A DNA stretch of 35,892 bases from contig JAUWSL010000004.1 of assembly GCA_030610085.1 (NCBI GenBank), positions 1 to 35,892 of the forward strand, given 5' to 3'. The notes under the pieces are model-generated. The model made no database searches. It saw only the letters and a list, made by a program, of their open reading frames with translations, and was not told the origin of the DNA. Within the stretch, counting starts at the first letter, position 1. Each line of letters opens with the position of its first letter. The stretch comes from Candidatus Aegiribacteria sp. GTDB lineage: Bacteria > Fermentibacterota > Fermentibacteria > Fermentibacterales > JCC-6. Positions 1-7,480 of the stretch are shown in pieces. The translations under genes were made by a program, and so were the position numbers.

Positions 1-497
1 GGCACGAAGAGAGGCTGTTCGCACTTCTTGTACTGGTCGATTCCTTCAATAGAACTGAAGAGGAAACGAAAGAGAGAATCTACAATGTGTACATGGACAG
101 TACGCGGTGGATAAACAACTGGGACCTTGTTGACCTTTCCGCCCCTCATATTCCCGGAGGATGGCTATACGGCAGGGATAGAAAACCGCTGCACAGGTTC
201 GCAGAATCTGACGATCTGTGGAAGAGGCGGATAGCAATAGTATCCACCCAGCACTTCATCAGAAAGAACGATTTCGGTGATACGCTGGCAATATCCGGAA
301 AACTTGTTTCTGATGATCATGATCTGATCCATAAAGCCGTTGGATGGATGCTGCGGGAAGTCGGCAAGAGGAACCTTGAAACCGAGGAAGGATTTCTGAA
401 GGAGCATTACATGGCAATGCCAAGGACAATGCTCAGATACGCTATAGAGAAATTCCCCGAGGAGAAACGGCAGAAATACCTGAAGGGTGAAATCTAA
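1..497 (+). CDS. AlkD-like DNA alkylation repair protein, 3' part
   Basis: The gene enters from the left edge. The first full codon is at position 3 and the stop is TAA at 495-497, so about 164 C-terminal residues are visible. The family is HEAT-like-repeat DNA glycosylases that remove alkylated bases such as 3-methyladenine and 7-methylguanine. Visible signatures are the NNWDLVDLSAP stretch, which carries the Asp that matches the catalytic Asp of AlkD, followed by LWKRRIAIVST and by HDLIHKAVGWMLREVGKR. The C-terminal MPRTMLRYAIEKF is typical of the family ending. Nothing in the visible part is truncated or disrupted. The downstream 297 bases hold no gene on either strand. The assignment to the AlkD family is firm; the exact substrate is not readable from the sequence. 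Confidence 0.9.
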   Translation, partial: HEERLFALLVLVDSFNRTEEETKERIYNVYMDSTRWINNWDLVDLSAPHIPGGWLYGRDRKPLHRFAESDDLWKRRIAIVSTQHFIRKNDFGDTLAISGKLVSDDHDLIHKAVGWMLREVGKRNLETEEGFLKEHYMAMPRTMLRYAIEKFPEEKRQKYLKGEI

Positions 498-608
498 AAA
501 CTCGGAGAATTACATCCGTCTGCGCACTCGCCCCGATCATATCTCACTGAGAATCCCTTCTATAGCACACATAAGAGTATTGAGAATAATCAATTTATAT
601 CATTAATA

Positions 609-637
609 TTGCTGTACTGGATTATAAACAATACAAT
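609..637 (+). promoter_or_regulatory. possible promoter for the pseudo-phosphatase gene
   Basis: TTGCTG at 609-614 and TACAAT at 632-637 are separated by exactly 17 bases inside the AT-rich, gene-free stretch 498-794. It would give a leader of about 150 bases before the start at 795. The -35 half matches consensus at only three positions, so this is a candidate. The rest of 498-794 holds the palindrome at 704-717 and nothing else recognised. Confidence 0.35.
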
Positions 638-703
638 ATTTTTTATCTACATTTTAGTAAAGCTTATCGGCTTAGATGGCACCTTGTCTTAACTTACCGG
701 ATG

Positions 704-717
704 TGTGAATTTTCACA
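704..717. promoter_or_regulatory. palindrome, possible operator or leader hairpin
   Basis: TGTGAA-TT-TTCACA is a perfect 6-base inverted repeat about 80 bases before the start at 795 and downstream of the candidate promoter. The half-sites resemble a CRP site, but the centre is two bases too short for a standard one. It could be an operator for another regulator or chance in AT-rich DNA. Confidence 0.3.
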
Positions 718-794
718 TATGAGGGTTTTCATCAGCAGTTCTTCATTAAAATAGGATACCTGAAGAAGCAGATTATCCCAGAAGGATAATTTCA

Positions 795-1595
795 ATGAAT
801 ATAGAATTGAGATTTGCAACTTCCTTCACAATCAACGATTCGATCGATGATAAATATTTATCCCATGGACAACTGAATACTCCTTACGGTACTCTTTGCA
901 TGATATGCAATGGTTTCGGTGATTCACGCGGTGGCGTTCTAGCAAGCAGTATCGCCTTTGAGATCATTCGAAGAATTGTTACATCGATCCCCGGTCGTTC
1001 CGCTGAAAAACTATTGAACAGCGCTATCAGAGAGGCGAACAAAGCTATATACAAAAATGCTTCGAGCAACATGAATATCCACAAAACAGGTTGTGAGCTT
1101 ATTGCACTGCTTATCGATACTGATGAGATGCAAAATGCGTTGATCTGTCGGGTGGGTTCCAGCAGACTGTACAGGATCTGGGATGACAATATCACTCAGA
1201 TCACAAAGGGCCACTACAGATTCACTGAGAAGGCTGAGCAGAGGTTAGCGGACGGGGAGGGCTCCCGGAGTCATTCAGAGAACAGAGTGCAGGTTTGCTC
1301 CATTGGTATCAGAGAAGAGATCGAACCGGAAATCCGGAAAATATTCGTACAGGAGAATGACAGATATATCATCTGCACCAGAGGTGTTACGGATCATATA
1401 AGTGATACGGAGATCGCTCAGCTTTACGAAGCGAATGCCCAGAAGTACGCCGATAACATTCTTCAGTGTGCCGGGAACCACGGAAGCAGAAACAATCCTG
1501 TAGTTCAGATAATCGATATAAACAGCAGTTCTGAATCAGGCAGAGAGAAAAACAAGGAACTTACTACATCAAATCAACGGAACAGAAGCGAATAA
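795..1595 (+). CDS. degenerate PP2C-family (PPM) pseudo-phosphatase
   Basis: A 266-residue protein with the order of motifs of bacterial PP2C Ser/Thr phosphatases (Stp/PstP type), but every metal-binding Asp position I can align is changed. The DGMGG motif reads NGFGD (Asn39), the GDSR motif reads GSSR (Ser122), the SDG motif reads TRG (Arg196), and the C-terminal RDN motif reads RNN (Asn233). The last 25 residues are polar and probably disordered. The spacing and beta-strand pattern of the fold are kept, which suggests a folded but metal-free protein: a binding or scaffold pseudo-phosphatase rather than an enzyme. A GAAGGA ribosome site lies 8 bases before ATG. The stop overlaps the next gene by one base (TAATG), so the two are probably translationally coupled. 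There is no signal peptide, so it is cytoplasmic. The fold call rests on motifs read by eye. Confidence 0.72.
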   Translation: MNIELRFATSFTINDSIDDKYLSHGQLNTPYGTLCMICNGFGDSRGGVLASSIAFEIIRRIVTSIPGRSAEKLLNSAIREANKAIYKNASSNMNIHKTGCELIALLIDTDEMQNALICRVGSSRLYRIWDDNITQITKGHYRFTEKAEQRLADGEGSRSHSENRVQVCSIGIREEIEPEIRKIFVQENDRYIICTRGVTDHISDTEIAQLYEANAQKYADNILQCAGNHGSRNNPVVQIIDINSSSESGREKNKELTTSNQRNRSE

Positions 1596-1789
1596 TGATC
1601 AGAGAGGAAAGCGGAGATCGTTCGGATGTGATACTACTGCAGATCCTTAAGATCAAGTCCATCAGATCCCTGATAATAATACTCTTCCTGTTGATCCTTG
1701 GCGTATTGCTGCTTCCTGAGAAAGATCCGCATCAGCAATCCGCGAATATCCAATCCAGCAGTGACCTTGATATCGTTGAGCGTAACTAA
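1595..1789 (+). CDS. small single-pass membrane protein
   Basis: A 64-residue protein whose ATG shares its first A with the stop codon of the pseudo-phosphatase gene. Residues 1-26 are polar with charged residues. About residues 27-45 form one hydrophobic helix (SLIIILFLLILGVLLL), followed by a short polar tail rich in Asp, Gln and Ser. Basic residues before the helix (LKIKSIR) predict a cytoplasmic N-terminus. I recognise no family. The overlap and the matching end near the convergent operon suggest it works with the PP2C-fold protein, perhaps as its membrane anchor or as the target it binds; that is inference. The next gene is convergent and ends 12 bases downstream. Confidence 0.6.
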   Translation: MIREESGDRSDVILLQILKIKSIRSLIIILFLLILGVLLLPEKDPHQQSANIQSSSDLDIVERN

Positions 1790-1801
1790 TGAATACAGGG
1801 A

Positions 1802-3634
1802 TTAATATGTAAGCTGGAATATTCTCAGGGTATTTCCGTTCTTTGATCTGAATCGACCGCTGTATCTGAACATGGACCCTGGACATTCCTTCCCGGAAGT
1901 TATTGATTTGAACTGCATTGTCGCAATCTTCGCAGGAGTTTTAAGACTCGCTGCAATTTCAAGGGCTTCATCGATTTCTCTGCAGTAGTAATCCCTTCGT
2001 CCACTCAATGAAGAATTGAGCATGGTCACCAGACCGGCATGCAGAACGAGGGAATACGGTGGAAACGGAGGAATACAGTCGTTAAAACTACATATGAGTT
2101 CCTTTGTATCATTAACTGAATTCATTATCAGATAAGTATTTCCTGTGAGTGTACCGGCACTGAGAATTCTCAGGGATTTTTCCTTACATATACGCGATAC
2201 TTCTTCCATTATGCTGTTCATACTGGAAGCCCTTTCCTCTTCTACGTTATCAGCGCCATACAGGCTTATAACAGCAATCGGTCTTACAACCGGTTCGTAG
2301 ATACCGAGACTGCAGTACGGGTACTCATCGTCCGGGGAACTCCCGCTTCGATCAATTCCGATCTTCACGAGATCCAGAATAGGTATTTCAACCGGTTCAT
2401 ATCCAAGCTTCCTTAGATTTGATACGATGTATCCTGTTCCTCCAGGCTGATTTGTAGAGCGTTTATCCCATATTACAACTGGTATCAGTTCTCCATCGAT
2501 AGCTTCAGTAATTTCAAGTGCATACTCAAGCATGTTATCCGAGGAGAACTGGTACGCACTATCAGCATTGCCTGCAAACCGAGAGGCTGAAGATACCTCA
2601 ATTCTGTCAGCCTGCTGAACGATTCTGTCAAACCTGTCAATCCATTTTTCTTTTTCAGATTTGAGTATTTTCTCTCTGAAATGTTCCAATGGTGATGGCA
2701 GGATAATGTGTATTCGTTTACCCGTTTCCTGAAGACACTCATGAAACAGTATATCAGCACCATCAGCTGCGGATGCAATTCCGATATCGAATTTCATCCC
2801 GATGAGTATCTTCTTCAAACGGGCTTTTATTCTGCTTGAGATATGCTCAGGGAAACGAGGGCTGATTCTTCCTGCCCGGTCAATTCTGTGTCCTGCGAAA
2901 AGGGCTATCCTGGGTTTTCGTATACAGGCGAGTATTCCATCTGCTGTCTCATCATCTTTTTTCAGCAGGTCAAGCAACATCTTAGCATTGGTTCTTGTAG
3001 TCTTGATCTGTCCTATGCCGCTGCCTAAATGGCTCCTTGCTGCTTTGTACCATCTTGCAGCTGATTGGTAATCTCCCTTTATCAGGTAGGCTTCACCCAA
3101 TGAAGCGGGAACCCAGAATTCGCTTGTGGTTCCATGCTTATTGTACTCCTCCCAGCATTGAGTGATAACCTCATCAGCCAGTTCAATGCTCAATTCTCTT
3201 TTACCGAGGGCAAGTGCAAGAGCTGCTTCGTTTACTTTGCACCAGAAGTCTCCACCGAGTTCCCGGCTTTTCGTGTAACTATTAAAGGATGAAACAAGAG
3301 CAGATTCAGCATTCGGAGGATCCGATTCGGTCAGTTCAAACCATCTCCTTTTGTATAAACTTCCCAGCAGTGCAAGTAACTCAGGATCCGGAGCTGTCGT
3401 TTCTTCACTCAGGCTTTTAAGCATTTCTATAGCTTTTTCTACCATTCCCAGCTTTGACATGCAGAGTGCATGCTGCTTGACTATTTCAGGATCCGGTTCT
3501 TCTGCGGTCCTTAAATACTCATCACCAAGATCGTAGGCTTTAAGATATTCTCCACGTGAAATGAGCTTTTTCAGAGATGGGCTTCCTGCTAAATCCGGAC
3601 CTGTTACTTCATCGATAATGGCGTGATCATCCAT
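1802..3634 (-). CDS. TPR / SLOG-like / degenerate class III cyclase-like protein
   Basis: A 610-residue cytoplasmic protein with three parts. Residues 1-240 are helical TPR-type repeats (AYDLGDEYLRTAEE, KLGMVEKAIEMLKSL, GDYQSAARWYKAAR), the pattern of so-called TRAFs-binding regions. Residues 242-415 form a Rossmann-like domain (LFAGHRID, ASAADGADILF, HIILPSPLEHF, PVVIWDKRS, QPGGTGYIV). This domain sits between TPR and adenylate cyclase domains in known proteins and resembles SLOG nucleotide-binding folds. Residues 451-610 match the cyclase homology fold (PPYSLVLHAGLV, then SGRRDYY), but the first metal Asp region reads ISLYGAD and the second reads SAGTLTG, and the Asn/Arg pair is not evident, so catalysis is unlikely. 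It is the last gene of the four-gene operon, 21 bases after its upstream neighbour. The TPR call is firm, the SLOG-like call moderate, the pseudo-cyclase call moderate. Confidence 0.72.
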   Translation of the reverse strand: MDDHAIIDEVTGPDLAGSPSLKKLISRGEYLKAYDLGDEYLRTAEEPDPEIVKQHALCMSKLGMVEKAIEMLKSLSEETTAPDPELLALLGSLYKRRWFELTESDPPNAESALVSSFNSYTKSRELGGDFWCKVNEAALALALGKRELSIELADEVITQCWEEYNKHGTTSEFWVPASLGEAYLIKGDYQSAARWYKAARSHLGSGIGQIKTTRTNAKMLLDLLKKDDETADGILACIRKPRIALFAGHRIDRAGRISPRFPEHISSRIKARLKKILIGMKFDIGIASAADGADILFHECLQETGKRIHIILPSPLEHFREKILKSEKEKWIDRFDRIVQQADRIEVSSASRFAGNADSAYQFSSDNMLEYALEITEAIDGELIPVVIWDKRSTNQPGGTGYIVSNLRKLGYEPVEIPILDLVKIGIDRSGSSPDDEYPYCSLGIYEPVVRPIAVISLYGADNVEEERASSMNSIMEEVSRICKEKSLRILSAGTLTGNTYLIMNSVNDTKELICSFNDCIPPFPPYSLVLHAGLVTMLNSSLSGRRDYYCREIDEALEIAASLKTPAKIATMQFKSITSGKECPGSMFRYSGRFRSKNGNTLRIFQLTY

Positions 3635-3655
3635 TATTATCTTCCCCTGTCAGTA

Positions 3656-4345
3656 TCATGGCCTGTATACGACCAGGTTGTCATGAAGCGCGATACCCCA
3701 GTTACTGGATCTGTCTCCAAGCTGTATTCTTACGGTTTCAACGGTGTCGGGAATCATTACTTGTGAAGAACCTACAAGACTGTCGTCAATGAAAAATGAT
3801 ACCATCCGGTCTGAACCTATCTCGATACGATAGTTATGCCAGCTGCTCAGCAAATTATTCTGGTGGTGTTGCTCAATGCCGTAGATGACACCTTCATTAT
3901 TGCCGGTATTGAATTTCAGAACACATTGACGATGGGGCATTGCCCAGTCAAGCTCACCAGAGTAAAATATTTCTATACGCGCTATACTGAAATTGTTCCG
4001 AGTTATTTCATTCCTGAAGCCGGGAGTTGTAATACACAAAGCAGCCGTAACCCAGGTTCCCCTTTCACTGCATTCAAGGTACATATCACACTCAACGCCG
4101 AGCCCTTCACCTATTTCAAAAACCGTGCGGGAGAAGACTCCGCTGCCGTACATGGAATCACCGTTATTGATAAAGCAGGGTGGAGGTACACCCAGAGAAT
4201 CCAGAATTCCGGACTGCGGGTCACCGTAGAGTATCCAGCAGGATTCCAGTTCGATGGATGAAAAGTCCTCCGAGAATAGTACTTCACCAGAATAACCTGC
4301 AGCATATAGAGCTGTCAGCGTGTACAGCAAACCTGCAAGCTTCAT
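3656..4345 (-). CDS. secreted LamG/ConA-like domain protein, copy 2
   Basis: A 229-residue protein with an N-terminal signal peptide (MKLAGLLYTLTALYAAGYSG) and one jelly-roll-type domain. It starts with SEDFSSIELESCWILYGDP and ends with IDDSLVGSSQVMIPDT...GIALHDNLVVYRP, the pattern of laminin-G/concanavalin-like beta sandwiches. It is a tandem duplicate of the next upstream gene: 33 of 44 residues match near the start and 36 of 46 at the end. The same ending, in weaker form, closes the TIR protein two genes upstream. It is probably exported to the periplasm or beyond and could bind a glycan or other surface ligand. I see no catalytic motif. It lies 36 bases after its paralogue and 21 bases before the TPR/SLOG gene, inside one operon. 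Confidence 0.75.
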   Translation of the reverse strand: MKLAGLLYTLTALYAAGYSGEVLFSEDFSSIELESCWILYGDPQSGILDSLGVPPPCFINNGDSMYGSGVFSRTVFEIGEGLGVECDMYLECSERGTWVTAALCITTPGFRNEITRNNFSIARIEIFYSGELDWAMPHRQCVLKFNTGNNEGVIYGIEQHHQNNLLSSWHNYRIEIGSDRMVSFFIDDSLVGSSQVMIPDTVETVRIQLGDRSSNWGIALHDNLVVYRP

Positions 4346-4381
4346 GATGAAGCCATCCAGTTCAGCATGCTTCCATTACTT

Positions 4382-5065
4382 TCATGGTCTGTATACGAGC
4401 AGGTTATCATGGAGAGCTATACCCCAGTCAGAGGAACGGTTACCCAGCTGTATTCTCACATGTTCTGATGTATCTGGTATAGATACGGTAGAGGAGCAGT
4501 AGAGGGAATCATCGATGAAGTAATTCACTATTCGGTGTTCATTGATCTCCATTCTGAATCTGTGCCATCCATCCAGCAATTCGTTCTGGTGAGGAAGCTG
4601 AATACTGAATTTATTTTCATGATCGTGAAAACAGTTAAAGTACAGAACCCCCTGTAGATGGGGGCAAGACCAGGCCATTTCTCCGTCGTAGGAAAAAGAG
4701 AGTGCTGCAACGGTATAACCGCTTTGCGAACGGTCGTTTATGTAATCCGGAGTAATGAAGTACAGCGAAGCTGTGACCCACGTACCCCTTGGTTCACAGG
4801 AAAGGTACATGTCACACTCAATACCAAGGCCTTCAGCAATTTCAAAGACTTCCCTTGTAATAATGCCGCTGCCCGCCATTGCATCACCGTTATTGTTGAA
4901 ACAGGGAGGGGGTATGCCAAGGGAATCCAGTATCCTGGGCCGGGGGTCTCCGTAGAATATCCAGTTAGATTCAAGCTCCCCGGACGAAAAGTCATCAGCG
5001 AGCAGTGTATCCGCTGCCCCAGGGCATTGAAAAGATAGAAGCAGAATCAGTGTAAATGATTTCAT
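4382..5065 (-). CDS. secreted LamG/ConA-like domain protein, copy 1
   Basis: The start at 5065 gives a 227-residue protein that opens directly with a signal peptide (MKSFTLILLLSFQCPGAADT). An in-frame ATG at 5110 overlaps the TIR gene's stop by 7 bases and has an AGG 8 bases upstream, so coupled initiation with 15 extra N-terminal residues is possible. The ORF is open to 5170, but that extension lies inside the TIR gene. The mature part is one LamG/ConA-like domain (DDFSSGELESNWIFYGDP to IALHDNLLVYRP), closely similar to the following gene. Cys at residue 14 (LSFQC) is a poor lipobox, so soluble secretion is likelier. No enzyme motif is visible. It is probably a soluble version of the receptor's C-terminal domain. 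Confidence 0.75.
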   Translation of the reverse strand: MKSFTLILLLSFQCPGAADTLLADDFSSGELESNWIFYGDPRPRILDSLGIPPPCFNNNGDAMAGSGIITREVFEIAEGLGIECDMYLSCEPRGTWVTASLYFITPDYINDRSQSGYTVAALSFSYDGEMAWSCPHLQGVLYFNCFHDHENKFSIQLPHQNELLDGWHRFRMEINEHRIVNYFIDDSLYCSSTVSIPDTSEHVRIQLGNRSSDWGIALHDNLLVYRP

Positions 5066-5103
5066 CGGCAGGCTTATGTTTCTGTAAAGGCCAGCTGTCA
5101 CAC

Positions 5104-7389
5104 TTACCATCTTCGCCTGAATACCCTGATGTTGTCGATATGATGAGGAAGCGACCCGGAGCTTCCCCACAGGTAGATCCGCACAGAATCCTGTCCGGTT
5201 GCGATTTCAATGGTATCTTCACAGAAAAGGCTGTCGTTAAGCCAGAATCTTATCGATTCGGTACAGGTTTCAATGCTGAAGAGTTGCGGTATTTCACGCT
5301 GAAGCCACAGGGATTCCGGTTCTGTCGTTGTTGATAATGCACTGTCGTATGCGAATATCGATACGATTTCACAAAACTGATCGTTAATTCCCGGAGTATA
5401 GAACCATCTCATCTCCAAATCCGACACGATCCCGGGATCGAGATGGAATGTGCTGGCAGTGCTTCTGGTCATGCCAATGGCAAGCCAATTGCATCCCCTG
5501 GCATCAGACATATCCGGTATTGATACTTCGGCTGAGAAAGTTATTCCCGGGATGAGTGGATATTCAGCCATACTTACAAGGGGCACATTATTCGCGTCGC
5601 AGCAATAATTACCCGTTATGGGATCTTGGTGAAGTACCGGGGAGTAATTTCTGTTCCGGCCCATTTCCCATACCGTCTGATCGATATATCCTTTTTCCCA
5701 GTCTTCAGTGAAAAGATCGATCCCTGTTTTCACATGCTCATTCCATGAACCGTCCGAGTCCAGCTGCAGGATCCATGCATCGGGCTGACCGTACCTTGTA
5801 GTTGTTCCTGAAGCGAAGAACAATCCCTGTTCGTTGAAGGAAATGGAATACAAGTATTCGTCTCCGCCGATATCGATGACACTCTGCCACTTCTCATCAC
5901 CGAACTCATTCAGCAGAAGCAGCCAGCCGTCGCTTGAACCGTTTCCCCAGGAGCGTGTTGAACCGGCTATGAGAATGTCTCCACCGGGAAGCAGAACAGC
6001 ATCGGATGCTGCATCGGAAAGGTTACCACCAAAAGCGTTTTCCCACTTCAGAGTGAGGTCCGGTGTAAATCTCATTACCGAAAGGTCACCGTTTCGCGCA
6101 CCGAAAGTATCCCTTGTCATAAGGAGAATGATATCTCCGTCTGGAAGCGCCAGGCCGCAGCTTACAGGTGACCGGTTATCACCGATTATGATCCTGCTGA
6201 GTGTCTCCCCATCGGGTGACATCAGTTCAATTCCGTTAGAAATCGATGCTGAATCTCTATATATGCGCAGTCTATTGTTATTCTCAAGTACGAGGAGTTC
6301 GCGGGAAGTGCTGCCTCCTCTGAGAGTATCACGTCGTAACAGCTCACCGGAAGTACTCATTAATATTTGATGCGTTGCGAGGAAGGGAGTTGAATTGAGG
6401 TGTCTTACAGTGAATGAGAGCAGCAGCAGGCTGTCTCTGGTCAAATCGAAGGAACTGAGCTCCGGCTGAACGGCTCCCTCCCAGGTCAGCCACCATTCAT
6501 TCTTCCATTCTATTCCACCGAGGCTGTCGAATCTTACCGCCCTTACTGGAAATCCTGTGTGGTCGAAATCCGCATATTCACCTGCAGCACAGATCACATC
6601 GCCATCTGAAGCAGGCAGTAGGAGGGGTTTATCCTCACCCGCAAGTGAATCTGACCAGAACCATTCAAGATTGCCTGTACTGTCGAAATGTACGACCCAC
6701 CATTCACTCCAGAAACCCCAGTCCCACGTTCCTGCAGCTGTAAATCCTCCATCTGATGTGGCAAGAATGTCCGTTGCGTAATCCCAGGAATCGGTCCCTC
6801 CGACAACCAGATTTAGAAGACTCTCTGTATTCGACGTTTGAGGGTCGCTGCCGAAGAACCGGATCACGAATAGTATCAGGATCACCGAAAGAGCGGCCAG
6901 CAGCAGTGCCGGCAGGGCTCTTCGTTTTGCAGTGATCTGTCGTGGAATTTCCATTGATTTCTGGCCATTCTCAGAAAGCAGCTTGCTCAGAGATTCCAGG
7001 AGCCGGTTTGATGCATCCTTCCAGTTCTCGGTTGCATCCAGCCACTGGTGGGAATTGGTGAAATACCTTATCCCCTTGGATTGTTCGACATCTTCAATTT
7101 TCATCGGTATCAGAGGAATATGGAGATTTGTCGCTATGTCCAGTTCGTTTCTTATCTGCCGTGAGCTGTTTACATCAGCGCTGAAAAGAAGGAGCATTCC
7201 AGAGGAATTCGATATGGCATCATAAATGGTTTCAGCCCAGTCTGCTCCTGGTGGAATATCCCTTGTTGATATCCAGTATTTAATACCGGAAGAATCGAGA
7301 AGATCTATTACCTTTTCGACTTTCTTTGCATCTCTGCTTGAATGGCTGATGAAGATGTACTTATCCAAATTGACCCCTGTACATTTCAT
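5104..7389 (-). CDS. TIR-domain transmembrane protein with propeller and LamG-like ectodomain
   Basis: A 761-residue protein. Residues 9-140 are a TIR domain: YIFISHSSRD, YWISTRDIPPGADW, and NELDIA, where Glu82 sits at the position of the catalytic glutamate of NAD-cleaving TIRs. Residues 158-179 are one TM helix, preceded by KRR, so the TIR faces the cytosol. Residues 195-550 carry repeats of the form DGGFTAAGT, GDVICAAG, GDIILLMT and GDILIAGST, a beta-propeller pattern. Residues 557-761 are a LamG/ConA-like domain ending in DNIRVFRR, related to the two downstream secreted proteins. The layout is a receptor: outside ligand domain, inside TIR. The ATG at 7389 lacks a good ribosome site; a TTG seven codons in (7368) has GGGG five bases upstream and is an alternative. 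It is the first gene of a four-gene operon. Domains are clear; NADase activity is inferred only. Confidence 0.82.
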   Translation of the reverse strand: MKCTGVNLDKYIFISHSSRDAKKVEKVIDLLDSSGIKYWISTRDIPPGADWAETIYDAISNSSGMLLLFSADVNSSRQIRNELDIATNLHIPLIPMKIEDVEQSKGIRYFTNSHQWLDATENWKDASNRLLESLSKLLSENGQKSMEIPRQITAKRRALPALLLAALSVILILFVIRFFGSDPQTSNTESLLNLVVGGTDSWDYATDILATSDGGFTAAGTWDWGFWSEWWVVHFDSTGNLEWFWSDSLAGEDKPLLLPASDGDVICAAGEYADFDHTGFPVRAVRFDSLGGIEWKNEWWLTWEGAVQPELSSFDLTRDSLLLLSFTVRHLNSTPFLATHQILMSTSGELLRRDTLRGGSTSRELLVLENNNRLRIYRDSASISNGIELMSPDGETLSRIIIGDNRSPVSCGLALPDGDIILLMTRDTFGARNGDLSVMRFTPDLTLKWENAFGGNLSDAASDAVLLPGGDILIAGSTRSWGNGSSDGWLLLLNEFGDEKWQSVIDIGGDEYLYSISFNEQGLFFASGTTTRYGQPDAWILQLDSDGSWNEHVKTGIDLFTEDWEKGYIDQTVWEMGRNRNYSPVLHQDPITGNYCCDANNVPLVSMAEYPLIPGITFSAEVSIPDMSDARGCNWLAIGMTRSTASTFHLDPGIVSDLEMRWFYTPGINDQFCEIVSIFAYDSALSTTTEPESLWLQREIPQLFSIETCTESIRFWLNDSLFCEDTIEIATGQDSVRIYLWGSSGSLPHHIDNIRVFRRRW

Positions 7390-7438
7390 TCTTAGCGAAA
7401 TCTTATGAATATTCGAACATACTTATTCACTGGACTTA

Positions 7439-7467
7439 ACTCTATTGCAGATCGCAGGAGGTGTCAA
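7439..7467 (-). promoter_or_regulatory. sigma70-like promoter of the TIR operon
   Basis: On the minus strand a perfect TTGACA (7467-7462) is followed, after 17 bases, by TAGAGT (7444-7439, four of six matches). Transcription would start near 7432 and give a leader of about 43 bases to the start at 7389. Confidence 0.55.
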
Positions 7468-7480
7468 ACCTCAGGTGTCA
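7459..7480. repeat. direct repeat AGGTGTCA x2, possible operator
   Basis: AGGTGTCA occurs at 7459-7466 and again at 7473-7480, 14 bases apart start to start. The first copy covers most of the -35 box of the TIR operon promoter and the second lies just upstream of it. The placement fits a regulator bound as a tandem pair. The second copy also contains the stop codon of the Nudix gene, so chance is possible. Confidence 0.35.

Noticed and set aside
704-717. CRP binding site
   Set aside because: TGTGA and TCACA are separated by four bases where CRP needs six, so I call it only a palindrome.
1802-7389. A standard Thoeris system
   Set aside because: There is a TIR and a SLOG-like region, but no SIR2 domain, and the architectures differ from ThsA and ThsB.
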